Assembly (NCBI GenBank): GCA_030849945.1
Contig: JAVDKK010000002.1
Location: 868,001 to 932,000 of the forward strand
Direction: 5' to 3'
DNA length: 64,000 bases
Source of the DNA: Schauerella fraxinea
GTDB lineage: Bacteria; Pseudomonadota; Gammaproteobacteria; Burkholderiales; Burkholderiaceae_B
The position numbers and the translations under genes were made by a program. Shown here piece by piece: positions 1 through 7,591 of this stretch; the first letter of the stretch is position 1; each line of letters starts with the position of its first letter. Below the pieces are notes generated by a model. The model was given only the letters and a program-made list of their open reading frames with translations, made no database searches and was not told the DNA's origin.

Positions 1-1
1 G

Positions 2-184
2 TTCATCCCCCTCACGTTCTCGACCTTCTGGGGGCCGCTGGCCTTTGTGCTGATCGGCGGCGTCGGGGTGGGCACGATCCTGACCCTGCTGTTCCTGCCG
101 GCGCTGTATGCACTGTGGTTCCGGGTGAAGCGCCCCGAGCATGACGAAGACGATACGTCCACCCCTGCCGCAAGCGCCGCCTGA
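2..184 (+). CDS. RND efflux transporter, C-terminal end (partial)
   Basis: The first 60 codons read in frame from base 2 to the TGA at 182-184 and carry the last transmembrane stretch of a large inner-membrane transporter (FWGPLAFVLIGGVGVGT, then TLLFLPALYALWF) and an acidic cytoplasmic tail. This pattern is typical of the final helix of AcrB/MexB/CzcA-type resistance-nodulation-division pumps. The gene begins outside the window, so substrate class and partner genes cannot be judged. Confidence 0.75.
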   Translation, partial: FIPLTFSTFWGPLAFVLIGGVGVGTILTLLFLPALYALWFRVKRPEHDEDDTSTPAASAA

Positions 185-246
185 TCGCTAGGCACAGCCG
201 GCCTGACGCGGCGTTGAATGGGCACCCGGGTTGCTGTGGCAGAGGC

Positions 247-1716
247 ATGAACGCCACCGCGACGCTACCGCTTCCCCTCGTGCCAGCACACGGCACGACG
301 ACCGACATTCCGGCAAGGCTCGATCGGCTGCCCTGGTCGCGATGGCATTGGCGCGTGGTGATCGCCTTGGGCGTGGCCTGGATTCTCGATGGTCTGGAGG
401 TCACCCTGGTTGGGTCGCTCGGCAGCATTCTGGAGCGGCCGGAAACCCTTGGACTGAGTGCCTCACAAGTGGGCTGGTCGGGGTCGCTTTATATCTTGGG
501 CGCCGTGGTCGGCGCCCTTTTCTTTGGCCGGCTGGCCGATGTGCTGGGTCGCAAAAAGCTCTTTCTGATCACCTTGGCTGTCTATATGGCGGCAACCTTG
601 GCGACGGCTTTTTCCGATGCGTTCTGGTTTTTCGCGGTGTGCCGCTTCGTGACCGGATTGGGTATCGGCGGCGAGTACGCGGCCATCAATTCGGCGATCG
701 ACGAACTGGTGCCCGCTCGCGTGCGGGGACGTGTCAGCCTGGCGATCAACGGCAGCTTCTGGGTGGGTGCCGCACTGGGTGCCGGGTTGAGCCTGGTCGT
801 GCTGGATCCGGCAGTGATGCCTGTGCACTGGGGCTGGCGCTTCGGGTTCATTTTGGGTGCGGTGCTGGCCGTGGCCATTTTGCTCGTGCGGCGCGATGTG
901 CCCGAAAGCCCCCGCTGGTTGCTGGCACACGGGCGTGCCGAGGAAGCCGAGGCCATCGTGGCCGACATCGAACGCCGCGTGGCCGCCGAGCATGGCACGC
1001 TGCCGCCCGTGCCTGCGCATGCCGGCGTATCCATGGGCGCGCGCGCCGCGCCCAGAATGGCCGATATCGTGCATGTGCTGCTGCACACCTATCGCACGCG
1101 TAGCGTGGTCGCCTTGGCATTGATGGTGTCGCAGGCGTTCTTCTACAACGCCATTTTCTTTACCTACGCCCTGGTGCTGACGCGATTTCATGGCGTGGCC
1201 GATGACCGCGTCGGGCTCTACATCTTTCCGTTTGCGGCCGGCAATGTGCTCGGACCCTTGATCCTCGGCCCGCTGTTCGACCGTATCGGCCGGCGCAAGA
1301 TGATTGCCTTCACCTATATCGTGTCGGGTATCGGTTTGGCGCTCACAGGCTGGGCCTTCATGGAGGGCTGGCTCACCGCCCTCACCCAGGCGCTGTGCTG
1401 GTCGGCCGTTTTCTTCCTGGCGTCGGCCGCGGCGAGCTCCGCCTATCTCACGGTGAGTGAAGTGTTTCCGATCGAAATGCGCGCTTTGGCCATCTCACTG
1501 TTTTATGCCGTGGGTACGGGCGCGGGTGGTTTCGTGGGTCCGATTCTGTTCGGCGCGCTGATCGAAAGCGGCAGCCCCACAGCGGTGGCGGCTGGATACG
1601 CCTTCGGCGCGGTGCTGGTGATCGTGGCCGGCTTGCTGGCGCTGCGGTTCGCGGTCAATGCCGAACGCCGCTCGCTCGAAGATATCGCGGCGCCCATGAC
1701 CAGCACGCCGCGCTGA
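247..1716 (+). CDS. MFS transporter, sugar/organic acid:proton symporter type
   Basis: About 489 residues with twelve predicted transmembrane segments. Family signatures are visible: GRLADVLGRKK in the loop after helix 2, VPESPRWLLAHGR before the central loop, and a second copy DRIGRRK in the C-terminal half. This is the sugar/aromatic-acid porter branch of the major facilitator superfamily, acting in the inner membrane. I place the start at 247 (MNATATL); an in-frame ATG at 214 adds 11 residues and neither has a well-spaced ribosome binding site. It sits alone between the RND tail and a convergent IclR gene, so the substrate is unknown. Confidence 0.85.
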   Translation: MNATATLPLPLVPAHGTTTDIPARLDRLPWSRWHWRVVIALGVAWILDGLEVTLVGSLGSILERPETLGLSASQVGWSGSLYILGAVVGALFFGRLADVLGRKKLFLITLAVYMAATLATAFSDAFWFFAVCRFVTGLGIGGEYAAINSAIDELVPARVRGRVSLAINGSFWVGAALGAGLSLVVLDPAVMPVHWGWRFGFILGAVLAVAILLVRRDVPESPRWLLAHGRAEEAEAIVADIERRVAAEHGTLPPVPAHAGVSMGARAAPRMADIVHVLLHTYRTRSVVALALMVSQAFFYNAIFFTYALVLTRFHGVADDRVGLYIFPFAAGNVLGPLILGPLFDRIGRRKMIAFTYIVSGIGLALTGWAFMEGWLTALTQALCWSAVFFLASAAASSAYLTVSEVFPIEMRALAISLFYAVGTGAGGFVGPILFGALIESGSPTAVAAGYAFGAVLVIVAGLLALRFAVNAERRSLEDIAAPMTSTPR

Positions 1717-1817
1717 CGCGCCCAACCGAATAGCAACGGGATGGCGACAGGGGCGCTCGGCGCCTCGCATGAATTAGACGTCGCTGTTGACGCCGAAGCC
1801 AACGTCAAAGTCGGTAA

Positions 1818-1853
1818 GTCGAGGTCGATGTCGAGGTCGATGTCAATGTCGAG
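1818..1853. repeat. period-6 tandem repeat (gtcgag/gtcgat)
   Basis: Six consecutive hexamers, gtcgag-gtcgat-gtcgag-gtcgat-gtcaat-gtcgag, lie between the convergent MFS gene and the IclR gene. The bases upstream (about 1779-1817) keep a weak period of six, as an older decayed part of the array would. Confidence 0.8.
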
Positions 1854-1876
1854 GTGGCTATGGCGAACTCAGCAAG

Positions 1877-2692
1877 TCAGCAGCGGCCCACCAGTTGATC
1901 GAGCGCCTTCAGTGATCCGGCTTGCAGCGGCATCAATCGCGCGCAACTGATCAACTCATTGGCCATCATCTCGCAGGCAGCCGGGTCAAAATCGCTCGTG
2001 TGCCCGGTGATGGCGATGCAACCTACAGGTTGCCGGTCCCATGAGACGAAATTTGCGGCCATGGCGCTCAGGCCGTCATAGAACTCGTCTTCGACGCGCA
2101 CCACGCCCCGGTCGACGCCAGCAAGATCGGCACTCACCGCCGCCCATGACGTCTTGGTCCTGGTCGTATAAGTCACATACGGCTCGGGGCCAAGTACCTC
2201 GCGGCGGCGCTTCTCATCCATCGTCAGCAACAGCGCCTTGCCCGGGGCCGAGGCATACAGCGGCCCGTGCAGCCACGTGGTGTAGTAAGGGCTCAGCGAA
2301 CCCGCCGTCTGCATCACGTCGACCACCAGGCGCTCTTCGCCCAGAAAAATCACAAGCACCACCGTTTTGGATACCTTGGCGGCCAGTTCGCGCAGGATCG
2401 GATCGGCCTCGCGGCGCAATTGTTCGATGGGGTGCAAGAGCGGCAGCGGCCGCAAGGTTTTGGGCGATGCCAGATAGCGCTTGCCATCGCCGATGCGCAA
2501 TACGTGTTGTGCCTCTTCCAAGGTACGCAGCAACCGCAAGGTGGTGCTCAAGTCCAGCTCGGCCGCGCTGGCGATTTCAGCCAAGCCCAGCGGCTGGCCG
2601 GCGGCGGCGAGAATATCGAGAACGGCAAGTCCTCGCAGCAAGGTGCCGGTACGCGCACTGGCTGACGGAGGCGATAAAGGTATGGTGGGCAT
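1877..2692 (-). CDS. IclR family transcriptional regulator
   Basis: A 271-residue regulator. Residues 12-75 form the winged helix-turn-helix (LLRGLAVLDILAAAG, then GLAEIASAAELDLSTTLRLL), followed by the C-terminal effector-binding domain (VVLVIFLGEERLVVDVM, then LYASAPGKALL, the usual IclR signature). I chose MPTIPLSP at 2692; the frame stays open upstream to 2800 but that stretch does not look like protein. IclR proteins usually control catabolic or transport genes. The nearest candidates are the convergent MFS gene and the hydrolase downstream in the opposite sense. The effector is unknown. Confidence 0.9.
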   Translation of the reverse strand: MPTIPLSPPSASARTGTLLRGLAVLDILAAAGQPLGLAEIASAAELDLSTTLRLLRTLEEAQHVLRIGDGKRYLASPKTLRPLPLLHPIEQLRREADPILRELAAKVSKTVVLVIFLGEERLVVDVMQTAGSLSPYYTTWLHGPLYASAPGKALLLTMDEKRRREVLGPEPYVTYTTRTKTSWAAVSADLAGVDRGVVRVEDEFYDGLSAMAANFVSWDRQPVGCIAITGHTSDFDPAACEMMANELISCARLMPLQAGSLKALDQLVGRC

Positions 2693-2881
2693 GGCGGTAA
2701 ATAAAGCGTGACGCGCCCGGCGCTGCAATGGGCTTGGAGTTTTACATTTTCTCGAGGTACAGCGGTGTGGCTTCCGGCCACTATTATCCGCGTCCGGCAC
2801 GCAAAGCGTATTTCAGTGATACGCCCAAGACATGCCCCATTTTGCCGATTTGACCGATTTTCCCGAGTGATGGGTGCGCTA

Positions 2882-3655
2882 TCAGGCGGCGGCCACCGGG
2901 GCGCCGTAGCCCAAGCCACCCAGACGTGCGCCCGACACCATCTCCGTGGCCCAATTAAGGAGAATCCATGTGTAGGCTTCTTGCGACGCTTCGGTGGAAA
3001 GCGCGTGATCGGCGCCATCGATGATGCGATGCGTGAGCGAATGCGCCTGCTGAAACGCCGCGCGATAACTCATGATGGCTGGGTGCGGCACGTAGGTGTC
3101 GTGCTCCGATTCCACAATCAGCACATCGCCTTTGAATGCCGAACACGCCCGCAGCGCCCGATTATCCTGCGGCAACACATGGGTCTGACGATAAGCCGTC
3201 AAGTCGGCGCGGTTGAGCTGCCCTTTGGGCATCGTCCAGTGTTCATCGCGATACAGCGCGGGTACCTGCAGCGCCAGCCACTTCACCGGGCGGTGGGTGG
3301 TCAGCAACGCCGCCAGATAACCGCCGTAGCTGCTGCCCACAATCGCAATCGCCGCCGGATCCACCGAAGGGTGAGCGGCCAGCATATCGTACGCGGCCAC
3401 CACATCGCGGTAATTATCTTCGCGCGATACCCGACCATGCTGCGCCTGCGTGGCGGCGTGGCCGCGTAGATCGAACGTCAGACACACACAACCCAGCGCC
3501 GCCACACCGCGGGCGCGTGCCATGTCGCCTTTTTGTCCGCTGCCCCAACCGTGCACGAAAAGCACGCCGGGCAGCCGTGTACCCGGCGCCAGGAAAGTGC
3601 CCGCGATTTCCTCATTCTGAACATTGATTTCAATGGCTTGACTGGTTGTGCTCAT
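2882..3655 (-). CDS. alpha/beta hydrolase (dienelactone hydrolase-like)
   Basis: A 257-residue single-domain alpha/beta hydrolase. The triad can be read directly: nucleophile Ser109 in GSSYG, Asp186 in ESEHDTYVP and His217 in DGADHAL; the oxyanion region is VLFVHGWGSGQKG. There is no signal peptide, so it should be cytoplasmic. Its start codon overlaps the stop of the upstream DUF3182 gene by 4 bases (ATGA), so the two are translationally coupled. The substrate is not predictable from sequence. Confidence 0.88.
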   Translation of the reverse strand: MSTTSQAIEINVQNEEIAGTFLAPGTRLPGVLFVHGWGSGQKGDMARARGVAALGCVCLTFDLRGHAATQAQHGRVSREDNYRDVVAAYDMLAAHPSVDPAAIAIVGSSYGGYLAALLTTHRPVKWLALQVPALYRDEHWTMPKGQLNRADLTAYRQTHVLPQDNRALRACSAFKGDVLIVESEHDTYVPHPAIMSYRAAFQQAHSLTHRIIDGADHALSTEASQEAYTWILLNWATEMVSGARLGGLGYGAPVAAA

Positions 3656-4776
3656 ACATTCTCAACAACGACATACTTGATCATCGGGCCGCATTCGCTG
3701 TCGTCACCTTGGTAGACGATCGTTGCATTCGCTGGGCACTCGGCGGCAACGCCATATCTTTCGCCGGTGGTGGCCAGGATGCGATGCAGGCTGGGGTTTT
3801 TGCGAAACGCCACCAGCGCCGCCAATTCCGCGCCGCTTGCGCCACCGATGCGCCAGGATTGTTCGAGCACGCCGCTCAATGGCTGGCCGGCCGCATCCAG
3901 CCCGGTCACCATGTCGTAATTGCGGCGCGAGGCGTAAAAGCCGGGGAAACAGGCGTGTGCTGCCTCGTCGTAGCACCGCGCCTGCTCGATGGCCGTGCGC
4001 TCATGCGGATCCAGCTCAATGTTCAACAGCGCTTCGAAGTCGCCGCGCACCACATTGAGCGACGAACCACCGTACACCATCTCGCCATCGTTGGCGGGCG
4101 TGAGGCACTGCGTGCCCACGTAGCTGGCGATCAGGCCGTCGACCACGACTTGTCCCACACTGAAGGTGGTCACTTCTTCGAGATGCAACTCCAGCACCAC
4201 GCCACATTCGGCCAATTCGCGCGCATCGATAGCAGCCAGCGCGCTAGCCAGAGCGGTCGCGTCCGTCACGACTGACTGCCCGCGCCCTGCCGTGGCGTTC
4301 ACCGGCTTGACGCGAACCGGCCCGCGCGCGCTGAGTTCTTTGAAGGCAGCATGAGCGTCCGCCTCGCAAAATGCCGTCCAGCCGGGCAACGTTGCATGCG
4401 CCACGCGCGCGGTGAACGCGTTGGACCAGCCTTGCGGCGCTTGCGCGTCTGGATGGATCAAAGGGTGTGTGATGGCTTTCGTGGCTACGAAACGATGGGG
4501 CACATGGCCGCCGAACAGATGCGCAGGATCGGACACGGCCAATGCATCGAGTTCGGGATCGGCGATCAAGGTGCCGGTGGGCACGTAGTACACCCGGCCG
4601 GCTGTTTCGGCGCCGGGATCGTACAGTCCGGCAAACGGCACGCCGTGCAATGCGGCGAGCTGCCGGGCAACGGCGGCGTGACTCGCCAATTCGTGCGGCG
4701 GCATCCGACGGGTAGGATAAAGCGCTACCGCATGGATCGTCATATCGAGCGGTGCGGACTGCAAAGCAAGCGGCAT
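3652..4776 (-). CDS. DUF3182 family protein, ATP-grasp-like
   Basis: A 374-residue protein matching what I recall of DUF3182, a proteobacterial family with an ATP-grasp-like core. Visible elements are GPVRVKPVNATAGRGQSVV (a nucleotide-binding lysine and glycine-rich loop), LELHLEEVTTFSVGQVVVDG, and the late conserved block FPGFYASRRNYDMVTG. Met12 is an alternative start. It is coupled to the downstream hydrolase by a 4-base overlap, which suggests the two act on the same, unknown, metabolite. ATP-grasp enzymes form amide or ester bonds using ATP; that role here is inference. Confidence 0.75.
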   Translation of the reverse strand: MPLALQSAPLDMTIHAVALYPTRRMPPHELASHAAVARQLAALHGVPFAGLYDPGAETAGRVYYVPTGTLIADPELDALAVSDPAHLFGGHVPHRFVATKAITHPLIHPDAQAPQGWSNAFTARVAHATLPGWTAFCEADAHAAFKELSARGPVRVKPVNATAGRGQSVVTDATALASALAAIDARELAECGVVLELHLEEVTTFSVGQVVVDGLIASYVGTQCLTPANDGEMVYGGSSLNVVRGDFEALLNIELDPHERTAIEQARCYDEAAHACFPGFYASRRNYDMVTGLDAAGQPLSGVLEQSWRIGGASGAELAALVAFRKNPSLHRILATTGERYGVAAECPANATIVYQGDDSECGPMIKYVVVENV

Positions 4777-4897
4777 GATGTCGTTCCAGAGCGGGAAGAA
4801 GACGCCGGTTCAGCAATGATTGTGCCCTCAGCGGCCGTGCAGAGCCGCCGCTGGACATCGCCGCACACGGAAAGCCAGGAGCTGCCCATGTCGCGCC

Positions 4898-5269
4898 CTA
4901 CACGGTCGCCGCTTTTTCTGCATCGTATCGGGCCTGCGCCGTGAGCACTGATTCGATATTCGATTCTGCCCAGACAATCAGTGCCTTCAACGATCCCGAC
5001 AACGCCGCGCCCAACGGGGTGATGCTGTATTCGACCGTTACCGGTACAGTGGCAAATGCTTTGCGGTGCACCAGGCCATCGCGTTCGAGCCGTTTGAGCG
5101 TTTGCGACAGCACCTTTTGAGATAGCCCGGATACCTGGCGCAGCAATGCATTAAACCGCTGGGGTCCATCGGCCAGCAGCCCCAGCAACAATACCGTCCA
5201 CTTATCGGTGATGCGATCGAGCGCAAAGCGGGTAGGACAGTCTGCCGCGTAAGCGTTCCAAGCCTTCAT
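4898..5269 (-). CDS. HxlR family transcriptional regulator
   Basis: A 123-residue winged-helix protein with the HxlR hallmarks: CPTRFALDRITDKWTVLLL at the N-terminus with a conserved Cys at residue 11, then the recognition helix region LSQKVLSQTLKRLERDGLV and the wing VEYSITPLG. Several HxlR proteins sense electrophiles or oxidants through the N-terminal cysteine; whether this one does is inference. It is divergent from the NmrA-like gene, the usual arrangement for an HxlR regulator and its target. Confidence 0.92.
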   Translation of the reverse strand: MKAWNAYAADCPTRFALDRITDKWTVLLLGLLADGPQRFNALLRQVSGLSQKVLSQTLKRLERDGLVHRKAFATVPVTVEYSITPLGAALSGSLKALIVWAESNIESVLTAQARYDAEKAATV

Positions 5270-5349
5270 TGTGTGTCTCCTGCCGTTTCCTGGCGGTAAC
5301 CAGGTGAGCTCAAAGTGCGTTCTTCACAACGCGATAGGCCCTCAGTATA

Positions 5350-5382
5350 GTTTCCATAAGATACTTGGTTAACCATGGAAAC
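5350..5382. promoter_or_regulatory. inverted repeat, candidate HxlR operator
   Basis: The arms gtttccat (5350-5357) and atggaaac (5375-5382) are perfect inverted repeats. Between them, off centre, lies the 10-base palindrome tggttaacca (5366-5375). Position between the divergent genes fits a regulator-binding site shared by both promoters; binding itself is inferred. Confidence 0.5.
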
Positions 5383-5388
5383 CCGTAG

Positions 5389-5490
5389 TTTCCAAGCGTT
5401 CAGCCACATTGCCATCGTTCTGTTTCCAAGCGTCCAACGACAGCGCCATCGTTCTATTGCCAAGCGTCCGGCGACAGCGCCATCGTTTCG
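5389..5490. repeat. 34-base direct repeat, three copies
   Basis: Units at 5389-5422, 5423-5456 and 5457-5490 each begin tt(t/g)ccaagcg and carry gccatcgtt near the end, with no spacer between units. Copies 2 and 3 are more alike than copy 1. They sit between the candidate operator and the NmrA-like gene. Confidence 0.85.
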
Positions 5491-5574
5491 TCAGTTAGCT
5501 AAGTATGAATTCGTTTCACGACCGCCGGCATACCGTCCCGGCCCCAACGCTTTTTGCCAGACAAGGAATTCTTC

Positions 5575-6189
5575 ATGACAGCTTCAGTCGCCCTCATCGG
5601 TGCATCCGGAAATGCCGGCTCACGCATCCTCAATGAACTCAGTCATCGCGGTTATCTCGTCACCGCCATCGCACGCAACGTCGACAAGATCGCCGCGTTG
5701 CCCGGTGTTACGCCCAAAGCCTGCGACGTCCACGACGCTGCGGGGCTCACCGCCCTGCTGCGCGGCCACGATGTTGTGATCAGCGCGGTTCACTTCACGG
5801 CGAGCGACGCTGCGACGCTGATCGCCGCAGTGAAAGCAGCCGAGCCCAAACGTTATCTGGTCGTCGGCGGCGCCGGCAGCCTGGAAGTCGCACCCGGCGT
5901 GGCATTGATCGACACGCCCGACTTTCCGGAGATCTACAAAGCTGAATCGGGCAAAGGCGTCGAGTTTTTGCAGTTGCTGCGTGCCGAACCCGAACTCGAC
6001 TGGACGTTTCTATCGCCATCGGCCGACTTCTCTGCAGGCGACCGCACCGGCATTTTCCGTTTGGGCGGCGACGCGCTGTTGAGCAACGAACACGCTAGCC
6101 GCATTTCGTTCGAAGACTATGCCGTGGCGCTGGTGAACGAGATCGAAACGCCCGCGCATCGTCGCGCGCGATTCACGGTTGGATATTGA
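5575..6189 (+). CDS. NAD(P)-binding NmrA-like/SDR-type oxidoreductase
   Basis: A 204-residue atypical short-chain dehydrogenase/NmrA-like protein. The nucleotide-binding motif GASGNAG is at residues 9-15, followed by IARNVDKI, which would select the cofactor phosphate or hydroxyl. The conserved core VGGAGSLEV and the late block WTFLSPSADF match the NAD(P)H-binding proteins often controlled by HxlR regulators. Start at 5575 is supported by AAGGA eight bases upstream. Likely a cytoplasmic reductase or redox sensor; substrate unknown. Confidence 0.88.
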   Translation: MTASVALIGASGNAGSRILNELSHRGYLVTAIARNVDKIAALPGVTPKACDVHDAAGLTALLRGHDVVISAVHFTASDAATLIAAVKAAEPKRYLVVGGAGSLEVAPGVALIDTPDFPEIYKAESGKGVEFLQLLRAEPELDWTFLSPSADFSAGDRTGIFRLGGDALLSNEHASRISFEDYAVALVNEIETPAHRRARFTVGY

Positions 6190-6262
6190 CCGTTGGCGAT
6201 AGATGGCGCATGCGCAGACGGGCGTCGCATCACACGCCAGCACTGGTGCGCGAGATAACGAA

Positions 6263-6299
6263 AAACGCCGGTTGCTGTCGTGGACAGCAACCGGCGTTT
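6263..6299. terminator. bidirectional stem-loop terminator
   Basis: A perfect 17-base-pair stem (aaacgccggttgctgtc, 6263-6279, with its complement at 6283-6299) closes a 3-base loop. It ends in a T run on one strand and is bounded by an A run on the other. It lies between the convergent NmrA-like and hsp20 genes and should stop transcription from both sides. Confidence 0.9.
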
Positions 6300-6321
6300 C
6301 AACGGTCAGCCTTGTGCGGCA

Positions 6322-6792
6322 TTACGCCGCGGCGTTTTCCAGCACAGGCTGCGATTGCCTGAGCGTTTGGCCGCCGATCGGAATGCGCTTCGGCTTGGCT
6401 TCTTCCGGCACGTGGCGCACCAGATCCACATGCAGCAGGCCATTCTTCAAGCTGGCGCCCTTGACCTCGATATGGTCGGCCAGGCGGAACGACAATTTGA
6501 AGGCGCGTTGCGCGATGCCCTGGTGCAAATACGTGACTTGATCGTCGCCGTTCTCACGTCGGCCGCCGCTTACGGTAAGCACGCCGCGCTCGACTTGCAA
6601 TTCCAGATCGTCGTCCTGGAAACCGGCTGCCGCAATCACAATGCGGTAGTCGTCATCGCCGCGTTTTTCAACGTTGTAGGGCGGATACGTGCTGCCCGAT
6701 TCATTACGCAATGCGGATTCGAACAAGTCATTGAAGCGATCGAAACCAACGGAACTGCGAAACAACGGTGCAAGCGAAAAAGTGGTGTTCAT
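6322..6792 (-). CDS. small heat shock protein, Hsp20/IbpA family
   Basis: A 156-residue small heat-shock protein. The alpha-crystallin core runs from about residue 37 to 130 (YPPYNVEKRGDDDYRIVIAAAG at the start; GVLTVSGGR; FKLSFRLADHI; LKNGLLHVDLV), followed by a C-terminal IPI anchoring motif (KRIPIGG). ATP-independent holdase that binds aggregating proteins in the cytoplasm. The start at 6792 gives the family's normal N-terminus, FDRFNDLFESAL. Upstream are a sigma32-like promoter and a thermometer-like leader, both annotated separately. Transcription ends at the hairpin just past the stop. Confidence 0.93.
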   Translation of the reverse strand: MNTTFSLAPLFRSSVGFDRFNDLFESALRNESGSTYPPYNVEKRGDDDYRIVIAAAGFQDDDLELQVERGVLTVSGGRRENGDDQVTYLHQGIAQRAFKLSFRLADHIEVKGASLKNGLLHVDLVRHVPEEAKPKRIPIGGQTLRQSQPVLENAAA

Positions 6793-6856
6793 AATGAAGG
6801 AATCTCCCGAAATATCAGCAAGTTTCAAAGGTGGGACCCGATTACGGCATCCCACT
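6793..6856 (-). promoter_or_regulatory. candidate ROSE-like RNA thermometer in hsp20 leader
   Basis: Read on the reverse strand, the leader has a 5' hairpin (gtggga and its complement, 6831-6836 with 6850-6855). A second imperfect hairpin follows, in which UUGCU (complement of 6817-6821) faces the GGGAG ribosome binding site (complement of 6804-6808). UUGCU opposite the Shine-Dalgarno, including a G-G mismatch, is the core of ROSE thermometers of small heat-shock genes. The extra closing helix GAA/UUC supports it. Folding was judged by eye only. Confidence 0.5.
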
Positions 6857-6862
6857 GCAACG

Positions 6863-6891
6863 TATGTAGGGCCGCCATTTTCGATTTCAAG
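6863..6891 (-). promoter_or_regulatory. sigma32-type heat-shock promoter for hsp20
   Basis: On the reverse strand, CTTGAAA (complement of 6885-6891) is followed after 13 bases by CCCTACATA (complement of 6863-6871). These are close to the sigma32 consensus CTTGAAA and CCCCAT at the usual spacing. Transcription would begin near 6856, giving a leader of about 62 bases. Confidence 0.7.
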
Positions 6892-6962
6892 GAGCATCGA
6901 TGTTGCCGCACGCGCTCAAACTCGCATCATCTAGAATCGGACATCGCCCGCGCCCATCCGTC

Positions 6963-7505
6963 ATGCATCTTTTTCATCACCTGCTCGCTTCGCCGATCGG
7001 CAACATCGTCATCACTACCGATGCCGACGATGTTGCACACGCCGTCACGCTCGAAGAAAGGGCTGCGGACCTCCCCAAGCTGCTCACGCGGCTGTACGGT
7101 TCGCACACGGTGCAGGAGGCTCCCGCGCCCGGCGTCGCCGCGCAAGCGCTCACGCGCTACTTCGACGGCGAACTCACCGCGCTGGCTGACATCGCCGTCG
7201 CGCGGCCTGGCAACGCGCTGCAGCGGCAGGTGTGGTCCGCGCTGTGTGATATTCCGCCAGGCACCGTTACGCATTACGGCGCCTTGGCGCAAACGCTGTC
7301 GATCACCGATCGCGGCGCCGCCTGGAAGGTTGGGCAGGCCAATGCGGCCAACCCGATCGCCATCGTCGTGCCGTGTCACCGCGTGATCGGCAAGAATGGC
7401 ATGTTGACGGGATTTGCGTGGGGCGTGGCCCGCAAACGCTGGCTCTTGTTGCATGAAGGCGCCGATCTGTCCGATGGCGGCTCGCTGCTGTTGCCTGGGT
7501 TTTAG
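6963..7505 (+). CDS. ogt: methylated-DNA--protein-cysteine S-methyltransferase
   Basis: A 180-residue suicide DNA-repair protein that moves the alkyl group from O6-alkylguanine (or O4-alkylthymine) to its own cysteine. The acceptor is Cys138 in PCHRVIG; upstream is QRQVWSALCDIPPGTVTHYGALA, the DNA-binding helix-turn-helix region, and NAANPIAIVV. Length and layout fit the Ogt type without the Ada regulatory domain. An upstream ATG at 6900 is in frame but overlaps the hsp20 promoter and lacks family similarity, so I prefer 6963. It is divergent from hsp20; no damage-specific regulator is visible. Confidence 0.93.
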   Translation: MHLFHHLLASPIGNIVITTDADDVAHAVTLEERAADLPKLLTRLYGSHTVQEAPAPGVAAQALTRYFDGELTALADIAVARPGNALQRQVWSALCDIPPGTVTHYGALAQTLSITDRGAAWKVGQANAANPIAIVVPCHRVIGKNGMLTGFAWGVARKRWLLLHEGADLSDGGSLLLPGF

Positions 7506-7591
7506 TGACGGCGCACGGCCCGCGCCGCGCGGCATGCCAACCTGCAGCGATAAGAAAGAAACCACAGGCGCTACCGCACACCCCCTCTCTC

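Larger units (their letters stand above)
5270..5574. promoter_or_regulatory. divergent HxlR/NmrA-like intergenic region
   Basis: This 305-base gene-free stretch holds a symmetric candidate operator at 5350-5382 and a three-copy 34-base tandem repeat at 5389-5490, both annotated separately. The remainder (5270-5349 and 5491-5574) shows nothing recognisable apart from an AAGGA ribosome binding site just before the ATG at 5575. Confidence 0.6.

Noticed and set aside
5389..5490. Possible small CRISPR array
   Set aside because: The 34-base units are directly adjacent with no spacers, and no cas gene is nearby.
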